This document shows positions 9,508 to 17,871 of a stretch of DNA of 34,120 bases, one piece after another (position 1 is the stretch's first letter; each line of letters opens with the position of its first letter). Source of the stretch: XYA12-FULL-58-9 sp001798605 (GTDB lineage Bacteria > Myxococcota > XYA12-FULL-58-9). The stretch is from NCBI GenBank assembly GCA_036736205.1, contig DAINMX010000048.1:1-34120 (forward strand). The letters run 5' to 3'. The notes beneath the pieces were generated by a model. The model did not search any database. It saw only the letters and a list, made by a program, of their open reading frames with translations, and had not been told where the DNA came from. Both the position numbers and the translations under genes were made by a program.

Positions 9508-10709
9508 TGCACCCCTCATCTCGAGCAACCTCGTTGCGATCTCTTTGGGTCTTTACTGTCACTTTCTCACTGACCCAGGCCTGCTCCGACGACCTGCCTC
9601 AGTACACCCACGTCGAAAATTTGCGAGTGCTCGCCATCAAGGCAACGCCGCCGGAAGTCCTCGTCGACTTGCTGGCAAACCCCGACAACCCGATTGGCGA
9701 TATCTCCACCGACGAGGTCGTCTTCGAAGCCTTGGTACTCGACCCTCGCGGTGGGGAGATCAATTACACCTGGAGCTTCTGCCCGGTGGAGAGCTCCACG
9801 GCGTGTCTCGACTACGACGAAAGACGCGCTGCAGCCGCACCTGACATTCAGACCGTGCTCGACATGCTTGCCGCCCCCTTGCCAACAAAGACCGCCGGAC
9901 CGTCGTCGCAGACCGCAGAATTTGCCCCGACCGACTGGTGGTCCAGACGCGGCGTATGGCAACACGCCGTCTTGCCATTTCGCTTCGAGGTGAACGCGGG
10001 CCTCCTCGCCTATTTTGGTGGCGACCCATCTGCGACTCAGAGCCCCTTCGATCTCATCTTGGGGGTTTGGCCGTCGGCCATCTTGGAGATCGAGAAGGAC
10101 GGAGAAGAGGCCTTGCGCACGCAGAAGCGGATCAACCTCGCCATAGGCAACCCGAAAACCGCAGCCCAAGGCCTCGCAGGCTTGCTGCCCTTCACGGTCT
10201 GCGTCGATGGCCAGTTTGTCCCCGATTGCGTCGCCCTCGAGGACCGCGACCCCAACACCAACCCCCAGTTTGTTGGGGTACAGGTGGCCCAGGGTGACAG
10301 TCCTCTGGCGCCATTTGACGACATCGAGATCGCACCCTCCGGTGACGTTGCGGGCCCCGTGCTCGTCACACGACGGGAGTCCGTTCGCATCAAGCCCATC
10401 TTCGCCCAGGAGCTCGAAGAGAACCGCGAAGATCCCATCTACCGCTACCAGACACTCCAAGCGGACATCGACACCGAGCAAATCATCGTCGATACCATCG
10501 AGGAGGATGTTTCTGTATCGTGGTTTGTCTCGGCTGGAACGGTGCGAGACAAGATAACCTGGCCCATCTGGACCAAAACTCTCGACACCGTCTACACCGC
10601 CCCCAATGAGCCCCCCGAAGACGCCGACGGGCACGTTACAATCTGGATGGTCGCTCGGGATCAACGTGGCGGACTGGAATGGATGGCGGTCGAGGTGTTG
10701 ATCCAATAA
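9507..10709 (+). CDS. Lipoprotein coupled to the TonB-dependent receptor
   Basis: The ATG at 9507 overlaps the receptor stop (TGATG) and has AGGGAGA 8 bases upstream, so this start is well supported although the frame is open further upstream. The product has 400 residues. Its signal peptide ends in FSLTQAC with the lipid-attachment cysteine at 26, followed by Ser, which fits outer-membrane sorting. The rest is a soluble exported domain. Its C-terminal ~90 residues (VSWFVSAGT, TVYTAPNEPPEDADGHVTIWMVARDQRGG) look like an immunoglobulin-like beta sandwich. Tight coupling suggests a surface or periplasmic partner of the receptor, as lipoproteins often accompany such receptors. No named family is recognised. 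Confidence 0.85.
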   Translation: MHPSSRATSLRSLWVFTVTFSLTQACSDDLPQYTHVENLRVLAIKATPPEVLVDLLANPDNPIGDISTDEVVFEALVLDPRGGEINYTWSFCPVESSTACLDYDERRAAAAPDIQTVLDMLAAPLPTKTAGPSSQTAEFAPTDWWSRRGVWQHAVLPFRFEVNAGLLAYFGGDPSATQSPFDLILGVWPSAILEIEKDGEEALRTQKRINLAIGNPKTAAQGLAGLLPFTVCVDGQFVPDCVALEDRDPNTNPQFVGVQVAQGDSPLAPFDDIEIAPSGDVAGPVLVTRRESVRIKPIFAQELEENREDPIYRYQTLQADIDTEQIIVDTIEEDVSVSWFVSAGTVRDKITWPIWTKTLDTVYTAPNEPPEDADGHVTIWMVARDQRGGLEWMAVEVLIQ

Positions 10710-10743
10710 GCCAGTCACAATCAGTCAGAAACGACAGACGGAT

Positions 10744-12771
10744 TCACAAGGTGTACTTCTTCTCCGGTCGGATCAGGATGACATCGTCGTGCAAGCGCGA
10801 GGCACTGCCAGGCGTCGGTGTGTAATCTGAGGAAAAGATCATCGCCGCTCTTGTTAGGTCGACCCTGCCAGTTTGCGGATCCCTTGACATCTCACTGCGT
10901 TGTTTCAACAGCCAGAGATTGACGTTGCTGTCCATCGTCTTCCCCCCAATCTCACCTTGGTCACTGTCGAACGAGTAGGCGGGGCTGGATCCGGCCTTCG
11001 TCCGCACGCGCGTTATCACCTCGGCATCACTCAAGCTTTTGGTCCGATCAACCAACAGAGAGAGCTTGCGGCTCACAGTGGAGAGGTGACGGGTCATCTG
11101 GGCAACAACGCTCTCGGGCGTTCCCACCAACGTGTCAGTTCCAACAATCCCGTTCTCGTTGACCCAGGCGACACGCACCTCGACATTGCCCTTGCCGTCG
11201 ATTCCGCCATCTTTGGCGGCCGCGGTCAGCGCGGTGTAGAGATCCGACAGCGCGTTTGATGCCTCTTGAATGGAAATGCTGCCACTGTAATCGAAACAAT
11301 CGGCGACGCGCGGCGGCAGTCCGCCATAGGGGTTGTACTTCGCGACGTCGTAGATGGTCTCGTGGGTGATCTCCAATTCTTCGGTTTTGATCACCTCGGA
11401 GTAAGTGATGTTGGCGTTACGGGCCCCCTCCCAGTTGGCACTGTTGTTCTTCCCGTCGAAGAAAGACACATTGAGATCCCGGGCACCAAAACTGTCCACG
11501 GTGAAGCCCTTCTCGTTGAGCTGCGGCCGCTTCGACAGCGCGAGGATCAGGAAAGCGTCGCGAGCGACCGCAAGGCTCACGTTCCCGAAAAATCCTGTCT
11601 TGCCCGCGTCATCCCCCGCGGTGGCGGTATGCAGACGGGTTTGCGGCTCCACGTAGTCCATCATTCCAGGAAAATTCTCAGGCGCGGTCTCCATTTGCCA
11701 CATCAAATCGATGAGCCGATTCATCTCCTGGGGATTGCCAGCTGCCGCCTCGAGCTCGGCGTTGGGGATGCCGGGATAGGGACTCTCCTTGTGCACCTGA
11801 CTCAAGACGTTCGGTGACCCGGAGAAGTACATCTCTTTGCACAGGGCCGTGAAAGAAAGGTCTTGTCCCTCCACGACATGGGCATCCTTGCGCATGGGCT
11901 CGGCGTCAGTGCCAGAGTGGGTCTTAAAATCGACCAGCTTCTTTCCCTTGCCGTACTGCTGCAGCATCCCGTTTTCGATGCGGTCTACCGCTGCATCTTG
12001 GGGTTGCCAGTGGGCGGATTTGTAGGTCTGGCCGCCTTCAAGGGGATCGCCCTTGACATACTCCACCCTCGGCGTCTCGATGGTGTTGTCAGTTTTGCCA
12101 ACAAGATACAGCTCCTCGCCACCTGCAATTCGGGTTTTGATTTCGTCCGCCGTAACGCCCTCTTCCACCGTCAACTTGGGAGACCCTTTGTCCATCGCGC
12201 TGACGATTCGTTGACCATCTTTCCAAGCGGCCGTCTGTGGAAACAGGGCGAGGTCCGCAACAGAAAACTCCGCGGTGACAGTTATCGAAGTCTTGGTGTC
12301 GCCTTCCACCTTGGTGGTGGTCTTTGTCGGATCGGGTTTACTGAAAGTCACCACCCCGTCGCGGATGTTCACACCAGTGCCATCGACGTTCGCATGGCGC
12401 GCAATGGCCTCCATCATTCCAGCTGATGTGGTCTGTGCACGGGACTTCCAATCGTTGTATTGCTTCTGGGCGTCTGCTTGGGCGCGGCTTCCACTTTTGT
12501 GCTTCCAATATTGGGCATTCGCCGGAACTTCTTCACCGGTGGCAGCCACACGTCCACCCAGCGTGGCATTTCTGGTGAACAGATCAACGACATCGAGCTG
12601 CAGCTCTCCGCTGAGCCCTAGCGCCTTGGCGTGTTGGATGAGCTCCGCGCGGGTGATTGTGCCCGAATTGTCAATGTCGAGCTTCTTCAACAGCGCGAGG
12701 TCATTCTTGTCAGTAACCTCGTCTAACTTGATGACCTCTACGGGCACGCCACCAATTCGATTCGAACCCAT
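10744..12771 (-). CDS. EF-hand plus VWA-domain protein
   Basis: The ATG at 12771 has GGAGG about 10 bases upstream and was preferred over a longer frame. The product has 675 residues and no obvious signal peptide. A clean EF-hand loop is at 32-43 (D32-I-D34-N-S36-G-T-I-T-R-A-E43), which normally binds calcium. The C-terminal ~190 residues look like a von Willebrand factor A domain: PPRVADCFDYSGSIS holds a MIDAS-type D494-x-S496-x-S498, with a later TDTLVGT and a conserved-looking DY near the end. The ~400 residues between them are unrecognised. VWA domains bind partners through a metal ion. The gene follows the YkgJ-like gene by 38 bases on the same strand and probably shares its transcript. 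The role is unknown. Confidence 0.85.
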   Translation of the reverse strand: MGSNRIGGVPVEVIKLDEVTDKNDLALLKKLDIDNSGTITRAELIQHAKALGLSGELQLDVVDLFTRNATLGGRVAATGEEVPANAQYWKHKSGSRAQADAQKQYNDWKSRAQTTSAGMMEAIARHANVDGTGVNIRDGVVTFSKPDPTKTTTKVEGDTKTSITVTAEFSVADLALFPQTAAWKDGQRIVSAMDKGSPKLTVEEGVTADEIKTRIAGGEELYLVGKTDNTIETPRVEYVKGDPLEGGQTYKSAHWQPQDAAVDRIENGMLQQYGKGKKLVDFKTHSGTDAEPMRKDAHVVEGQDLSFTALCKEMYFSGSPNVLSQVHKESPYPGIPNAELEAAAGNPQEMNRLIDLMWQMETAPENFPGMMDYVEPQTRLHTATAGDDAGKTGFFGNVSLAVARDAFLILALSKRPQLNEKGFTVDSFGARDLNVSFFDGKNNSANWEGARNANITYSEVIKTEELEITHETIYDVAKYNPYGGLPPRVADCFDYSGSISIQEASNALSDLYTALTAAAKDGGIDGKGNVEVRVAWVNENGIVGTDTLVGTPESVVAQMTRHLSTVSRKLSLLVDRTKSLSDAEVITRVRTKAGSSPAYSFDSDQGEIGGKTMDSNVNLWLLKQRSEMSRDPQTGRVDLTRAAMIFSSDYTPTPGSASRLHDDVILIRPEKKYTL

Positions 12772-12809
12772 TTTATTTGACCTCCGAAGTTGCCACTTCC
12801 CAACGTACC

Positions 12810-13733
12810 TTACACTCTTCCACACCTATTCGCCAACCACAGCAGATGGGACTCGTGCTCAGTCAGGGTGAAGGGGTTGCCGGCGAGGGTCACCAGGCGG
12901 TTGCCATACCAGGTGGCAGGGGCTTCCATTGGCTCGGGGCTCGTCGATTGCACCTCGATCTCCGACTGCCGCTGTGAGCTCGGCTCTCCACGCTCAGGGA
13001 GAGTCCGGAGCAATTGTTTGCGGCGAAAAGCGTCGACCTCGGCGCGAATGGTTTGCCGATGGTCGCAAACGTAGTGGTAGCAACGCGCGTAGAAGCTCGA
13101 GTGGTCTTCTTCGCCCTGCCAAAGCGCCGATGAAAACTCGGGACGCAAGACGTCCCCCGCCCACACACTCCTTTCCTCGTCGACTCCTTCCCATGACCGC
13201 GAGTACTGCTCCCGGTCGACCCCGAGTTTGCCCACCAAGTATTGGGCCAACACTGCGCTGTGCAAGGCGAAGAGACTGCCGAGACAGGTCCAAAAGGCTT
13301 TGGCCACGACGCTCGGGGGATAAGTACAATGGTAGGCAATACACAGGTAGGGGCGGTGTTCGTAGATGCTGCAGCGGTCACTCGAGTCGAGCAACGGACA
13401 CGGCATAGGAACTCGACGATGCAGCACTTGCAGCCGCGGCGGCGTGTTGACATACAGCGGATCACCGCGACCGGCGGTTATCCAGTCAACTACCCTCTCG
13501 GCACTGCCATTGGCTTGCCCCTCGGCAAGGATTTCCCCCGCAAGGAAGTTGGGCAGCGCCGGAACCCAGCCACAACATTTGATGCGCGGCGAAAACATGC
13601 CGAGCCTGACCATCCGACAGTCCTCGCAATCGATGCCCTCAATGCGTGGAAAGTCGAGCTGCCGCAACCTTGGGTGCAGTAGCGGCTCGAAGCAGGACGC
13701 GAGCACCAATGGGCCGAGACGAAAACTGGTCAT
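12810..13733 (-). CDS. YkgJ-type Cys-cluster (zinc/iron-chelating) family protein
   Basis: The product has 307 residues from the ATG at 13733; a longer frame starting with TTG at 13787 is less likely. The Cys pattern is that of the YkgJ/UPF0153 family: C36-x-x-C39, then C53-C54 (IKCCGW), then C112-P-L, C121-S-I-Y, the HRP motif and C131 with C136 (YLCIAYHC). These cysteines are thought to bind a metal or Fe-S cluster; family members have poorly defined roles. The C-terminal ~60 residues are variable and rich in Glu, Ser and Pro. It lies 38 bases upstream of the EF-hand/VWA gene. It is divergent from the kinase gene at 13975 across a 241-base gap with no promoter I can recognise. Confidence 0.85.
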   Translation of the reverse strand: MTSFRLGPLVLASCFEPLLHPRLRQLDFPRIEGIDCEDCRMVRLGMFSPRIKCCGWVPALPNFLAGEILAEGQANGSAERVVDWITAGRGDPLYVNTPPRLQVLHRRVPMPCPLLDSSDRCSIYEHRPYLCIAYHCTYPPSVVAKAFWTCLGSLFALHSAVLAQYLVGKLGVDREQYSRSWEGVDEERSVWAGDVLRPEFSSALWQGEEDHSSFYARCYHYVCDHRQTIRAEVDAFRRKQLLRTLPERGEPSSQRQSEIEVQSTSPEPMEAPATWYGNRLVTLAGNPFTLTEHESHLLWLANRCGRV

Positions 13734-13974
13734 GCCAATGTGATCAACCTGTCGGTTACAAGACACCGACTGCGAGAGCGCAGACAAACAACCGGCGACG
13801 ATTCATGGGAAACTCCACCCCCAGGAGGATACCCGATCCGAGCCATTCGCCCAATTCTCGTTCCAGGGAGATCCGGCGAGATCCAGGCGCAGGCGCGAGC
13901 CCAATGAGTAACAGAATGGCCCGAAGCGGCTGTTTCTTCGGGTATTGCCCAGCGTCCAGGGCTAACATGGGCAG

Positions 13975-16071
13975 ATGGCCAGGCTGGGTCCAGGCAGCTT
14001 CATCGCCAACTATCAACTGCTCGACTCTATTGGCTGTGGCGGTGCCGGTCAGGTGTTCCTTGCCCGCCACATCCACCCCGCCTATGCCGAGCAGCCATTC
14101 GCAATCAAGACTCTGCGAGCACATCGATCGCGGGAGGCGAACGATATTTCACGTTTCCGCCGGGAGGCGTGGGTCTTGTCCTTGCTCCACCACCCAAACA
14201 TCATTCAAACCTTTGAGGCCGACGTCGAGGCCGACTCTTTATATATTGCCATGGAGTACGTGGACGGTCGCAACCTAGAAACCGTGCTTGAGCGCGCCAA
14301 TGGCGAGCCGATCCCTCTTGATGTAGCCCTACACATCACCGCAGAGGTCCTGCGCGGACTCGAGTACGCCCACGGACTCAAAGACAGTGGTGACACGCCG
14401 ATGGGCATCGTCCATCTCGACGTCAAGCCTGCAAACATCCTGTTGTCATTCGACGGTGCGGTCAAACTCTCCGACTTTGGCATCGCCGCACAGCGCGCCC
14501 AGCATGCATCACGGGACGACACCCGAATGGGCACCGCGGGGTACACGGCTCCTGAGGTCCTCTGTGGTGAACCGATTGACTGCCGCGCCGACCTCTTTGG
14601 CGTCGGCGTGCTCCTCTTTGAGATGGTGTGCGGCCGACCCCTGTTCAACAAGGCCAACACGGACGATCTCTTGCGCGAAAATCGCCGAGCAGAAATCCCA
14701 GAACCGCGAGGGATCCGCCCCGATCTTCCCGTTGAGATCGAAAATGTGATCCTTCGCGCTCTGCGTCGCCGCCCCAACGGCCGATTCTCGAGCGCCAAAG
14801 ACATGCTCAATGCGCTCGCTCCTTCGCTCGCTGACCAAAGCCTGATGGCCTTGGGTGTGTCCTCACACCTGCGCCGAATTTTCTGCACTGAGCGGACAGA
14901 GCGCCAGAATGCGCTAGCCGCACATCGCCACCGGGGACCCTCTTTTGTCGCCGTTCTCACCCCTGACCAAGGCGCGCAGCGGATTATCGATCGACTTCTG
15001 CGAGGCAAGGAGATCATTGCGCTCCCTTGCCGAGAGCCGAACGAGCTCGGGCTTGCCCTGCGCAGCCCGACTCCCCCTGGGGCCGTCATCGTCGACTGCC
15101 GCGCCGGAACCTGCAACAGCAAAGACGTGGTCGATGTGCTGCGCGAGAGCCCACGGTTGTCGCCGACCATCGCCCTGGGAACGCTCCTCGACGCCCGCAC
15201 CATCGCGGAAGCGGCCGCCATCAATGCCCTTGATATCGTCACCGAGCCTTTTTCCGAAGCGCACCTGGTGTCAGCAACCCAGCTTGCCTTAGCTCACGCG
15301 CCCAAATGCCGCACGGAGATAGGGGAAGACACGTTTGCCAGGGCGCAACTACTCATTGTCTCAGCGGACCCAGCCATGCGCTTGCGTCTGCGTGACCGGC
15401 TGGTGGCGTGGGGCTACGCGGTGGACGAGGTCCATGGCGTCGAACACGCCGTGGCCAGAGTGCGGGTCGCGAGTTTTCACGGAATCATCGTCGACAGCTT
15501 GGACGCCGGCATCAGCCACATCGCCTTCGTCGAGCGTGTGCGCAACGTGCCCGGTATTGGCATGATGCCGATCATTTCACTCGCGAACAAGAACCAACAA
15601 GACAAGATGCCTCTGCGCACGGCAATCCGACCACGTACGGATGCCCCCCTGGTGATTATTTCCGCTTTCAACCAACTGCGCGGTGCCCATCACCTGGGCC
15701 GGACCTTCATCCGTTATCGCTCGACGTTGCCCGCCGAGCTTGCCTGCGCGGGTCGCACCGTCCCTGGCGAGGTCGTTGACATCGCCCGCGGCGGAATCTT
15801 GCTCGCGACCGGGACCCTTCCGTCGGTGGGTACAACCGTGGCAATCACTTTGCACCCGCCGGAGCAGCTACCGATCACCATGCAAGGCACAGTGGTTCGG
15901 GTAGAACTCGAAGCAAGCGGTTCACGCGCCCATGTTGGCATCGGCTTCTTGCCTTCGCAGCCTGACCAGCAAACGCGGCTGGTCGAGTTCATCGGCAGAC
16001 TGCATGTGGCAATGGCGGAGCACGACGGCGTTGACCCTCGACGAAGAGGCACGGAACGTATTACTAAATAA
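13975..16071 (+). CDS. Hanks-type Ser/Thr kinase fused to two receiver-like domains and PilZ
   Basis: The product has 698 residues. The kinase domain is at ~13-285: Gly loop IGCGGAGQVF (19-28), AIK with Lys45, alphaC Glu64, catalytic loop HLDVKPAN (147-154), DFG 167-169 and APE 192-194. The HRD Arg is Leu, but the Asp, Lys and Asn needed for catalysis are present. A receiver-like domain at ~323-440 keeps an Asp at 374 (VIVDCRAG) but has lost the acidic pair, and EP replaces the Lys-Pro. A second at ~457-570 keeps Asp507 (IIVDSLD) with SAD in place of the acidic cluster. PilZ is at ~575-680, with R576-x-x-x-R580 and D602-I-A-R-G-G, where Ala replaces the usual Ser. PilZ domains bind cyclic-di-GMP. 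There is no transmembrane segment, so the protein is cytoplasmic. This joins Ser/Thr phosphorylation to second-messenger sensing; the target is unknown. Confidence 0.93.
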   Translation: MARLGPGSFIANYQLLDSIGCGGAGQVFLARHIHPAYAEQPFAIKTLRAHRSREANDISRFRREAWVLSLLHHPNIIQTFEADVEADSLYIAMEYVDGRNLETVLERANGEPIPLDVALHITAEVLRGLEYAHGLKDSGDTPMGIVHLDVKPANILLSFDGAVKLSDFGIAAQRAQHASRDDTRMGTAGYTAPEVLCGEPIDCRADLFGVGVLLFEMVCGRPLFNKANTDDLLRENRRAEIPEPRGIRPDLPVEIENVILRALRRRPNGRFSSAKDMLNALAPSLADQSLMALGVSSHLRRIFCTERTERQNALAAHRHRGPSFVAVLTPDQGAQRIIDRLLRGKEIIALPCREPNELGLALRSPTPPGAVIVDCRAGTCNSKDVVDVLRESPRLSPTIALGTLLDARTIAEAAAINALDIVTEPFSEAHLVSATQLALAHAPKCRTEIGEDTFARAQLLIVSADPAMRLRLRDRLVAWGYAVDEVHGVEHAVARVRVASFHGIIVDSLDAGISHIAFVERVRNVPGIGMMPIISLANKNQQDKMPLRTAIRPRTDAPLVIISAFNQLRGAHHLGRTFIRYRSTLPAELACAGRTVPGEVVDIARGGILLATGTLPSVGTTVAITLHPPEQLPITMQGTVVRVELEASGSRAHVGIGFLPSQPDQQTRLVEFIGRLHVAMAEHDGVDPRRRGTERITK

Positions 16072-16190
16072 CAGCAGTCAGAAGACGGCCGTCCATTGCC
16101 ACCGGCGATGCGATTTGTCCAATTTTGTGACAACGCACGTTCACGGCATAAAATTTGGCGAGCGCGCCATTCTCAGGGATCCTTGCGCTC

Positions 16191-16592
16191 GTGGAAAAGC
16201 ACAATCGCTCAAACGCAGCAGCCAAAGAGTTACTCCTCGCCGAGATGGTCTACAGAACCGCAGTCGAGAAGCACCGGACGGAGAAGACTGAGGTCTCCCG
16301 ACGAGTGGTGGCCCAGGCATACCAACAATTCCTCGAGACTCAACGCGACGTCATGGTTGCGTCCTGGGATCCAAACACCGCCGAATTGGTTCCCTGCCCT
16401 CGCTGCAAAAAGCCGACGTTGGCGAAATACTGGCAGCGCTCACCCCCATTGCCGGCGGGCACTGTTGCAAAAATTCGCCGACCCCAGCGCGTGGTGCCGA
16501 ATTGGGCAACGGAGCTTGCCAACCGCGGTGCCGATCGTGTTACCAGTTATGGTTGTGACAACTGCGGGTTCTCACTCTCTTTGGTAACCTGA
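16191..16592 (+). CDS. Small zinc-ribbon protein
   Basis: The product has 133 residues if translation starts at GTG 16191, which has AGGGA 11 bases upstream. TTG 16155 and ATG 16245 are alternatives. The N-terminal half is a charged helix (AAAKELLLAEMV, QAYQQFLETQRDVM). Two Cys pairs, C69-P-R-C72 and C122-D-N-C125, can form one zinc ribbon, interrupted by a Pro/Arg-rich loop of about 50 residues. Zinc ribbons of this sort bind nucleic acid or protein; no family is recognised. The stop is 9 bases before the YjbQ-family gene, so the two are probably co-transcribed. Confidence 0.6.
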   Translation: MEKHNRSNAAAKELLLAEMVYRTAVEKHRTEKTEVSRRVVAQAYQQFLETQRDVMVASWDPNTAELVPCPRCKKPTLAKYWQRSPPLPAGTVAKIRRPQRVVPNWATELANRGADRVTSYGCDNCGFSLSLVT

Positions 16593-16601
16593 AGGACTGC
16601 C

Positions 16602-17021
16602 ATGAAGTCATTTAGGAAAGAGCTGTGGTTCAAAATCAAACATCGGCGTGAGTTTGTTCACATTACCGGTGAGGTCGAGGACGCCGTGCGAGAGAGCGGT
16701 GTGCAAGAGGGGTTGTGCCTGGTGAACGCGATGCACATCACCGCTAGCGTTTTCATCAACGATAACGAGTCCGGACTGCATCAAGACTATGAAAAATGGT
16801 TGGAGCACCTCGCCCCCCACGAGCCGGTCAGCCAATATCAGCACAACCGCACCGGTGAGGACAATGGCGACGCTCATCTGAAGCGCCAGGTCATGGGACG
16901 TGAGGTGGTCGTCGCCATCACAGAAGGTGCGCTGGACCTCGGACCCTGGGAAACAATTTTCTACGGCGAGTTCGACGGACGCCGCAGCAAACGCGTCTTG
17001 GTGAAGATTATCGGCGAATAG
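16602..17021 (+). CDS. yjbQ: YjbQ/UPF0047 family protein
   Basis: The product has 139 residues, the usual length for the YjbQ (TIGR00149) family. A GAAGGA is 7 bases before the ATG. Family signatures are visible: GLCLVNAMHITASVFIND at 36-53, the DAHLKRQVMG block around residue 90, and the closing LDLGPWETIFYGEFDG with RSKRVLVKIIGE. The family forms trimers with a conserved His-rich pocket. Thiamine-phosphate synthase activity has been reported for E. coli YjbQ, but the physiological role is uncertain. No thiamine gene is near, so the context does not help. Confidence 0.93.
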   Translation: MKSFRKELWFKIKHRREFVHITGEVEDAVRESGVQEGLCLVNAMHITASVFINDNESGLHQDYEKWLEHLAPHEPVSQYQHNRTGEDNGDAHLKRQVMGREVVVAITEGALDLGPWETIFYGEFDGRRSKRVLVKIIGE

Positions 17022-17145
17022 GCGGTAACTGCTCAATTTCATGTGGGTTCCCGTAACTCCGTGGATTGAATTTTCTTACTCTTGACAAGTCTAACCACAA
17101 AAGGTCTCCTCTGTTCTCTTGAAGAGGCCAAAAAAGAAATGTTCC

Positions 17146-17154
17146 TAAGGAGGA
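17146..17154 (+). promoter_or_regulatory. Strong ribosome binding site for the 17159 lipoprotein gene
   Basis: TAAGGAGGA is a near-perfect match to the 16S rRNA anti-Shine-Dalgarno sequence and lies four bases before GTG 17159. It decides that start, since no ATG is nearby, and implies high translation. A TTGACA at 17082-17087 could be a -35 element, but no matching -10 is seen at the right distance. Confidence 0.75.
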
Positions 17155-17158
17155 ATCC

Positions 17159-17734
17159 GTGAAGCTACTGACCTTGGCTGTTGTGTCACTCGCGTTGTCC
17201 GTTGTCGCCTGTGGCGAACCACTCACCAAAGCCGAAGCGAAAAAAGCGTGGCCCGGAACCGCGGGGCTCGCCGATTCATCGGACAACGGCGCCAGCTCTT
17301 TGACCGCGTCGATTTCCAGGAGTCTCGACTGTCCCAAAGGTGGCGACATGGACGCCACCGCCAGTGTGTCATCCAATTTGAGGAGCGCCGATTTCGATTT
17401 CGGTTTCGAGCTCGAGCTCAACGATTGCACAGTTCAGGTCGGCGAATTCGACGCCCAAGGCGCATACTCCCTGACCGACTCTGAGATGACCCTCGACGGC
17501 GACATGGAGTGGGCCTTCGGCTACGAAGACAATGGCGACGGCTCCTTCGAGCTCTCCTGGAGTTACACCGGTGACGTCAGCTACAGCGGTGTGGTCGAAG
17601 GCGACTGTGAATTTGAGCTCACCGCCAGTATGACGAGCAACGCCAACAGCAGTGATCCCCTGGCCATCGAAGTGAAATACGACGGCGACATCTGCGGCTA
17701 CCAAGCTTCTGAGGTGCTCACCTACAACGAGTAA
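17159..17734 (+). CDS. Small acidic lipoprotein
   Basis: The product has 191 residues from a GTG start with a very strong ribosome binding site. The signal peptide ends in LSVVAC (Cys18), a clear lipobox, followed by Gly. The mature part is acidic and Ser/Asp-rich, with alternating polar and hydrophobic residues typical of a beta-rich exported domain (ADFDFGFELELNDC, DGSFELSWSYTGDVSYSG). It has four cysteines after the lipidated one, enough for two disulfides. No family is recognised. It precedes the Cys-rich repeat lipoprotein by 137 bases and may be expressed separately. The strong translation signal suggests an abundant envelope protein. Confidence 0.85.
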   Translation: MKLLTLAVVSLALSVVACGEPLTKAEAKKAWPGTAGLADSSDNGASSLTASISRSLDCPKGGDMDATASVSSNLRSADFDFGFELELNDCTVQVGEFDAQGAYSLTDSEMTLDGDMEWAFGYEDNGDGSFELSWSYTGDVSYSGVVEGDCEFELTASMTSNANSSDPLAIEVKYDGDICGYQASEVLTYNE

Positions 17735-17871
17735 CCGTCCGAGCCCCTCGGCGACACACATACCCGCAGCATACGCCCCACTATTCCAGCAACGCTTGGG
17801 AGGTTGGAAATATCCAACCAAGCCATCAGGATCGCAGAAGATAGGCAGATAACAAGATAGGAGATGGCACC

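Noticed and set aside
9567..10718. A 383-codon minus-strand frame opposite the lipoprotein gene
   Set aside because: No ribosome binding site and no recognisable domain. The plus-strand gene has a coupled start and lipobox.
16084..16093. GACGGCCGTC palindrome after the kinase gene
   Set aside because: An isolated GC-rich 10-bp palindrome without a T-run; expected by chance at this base composition.
17082..17110. TTGACA as a -35 promoter element
   Set aside because: No -10-like hexamer at 16-18 bases; the match alone is not enough.
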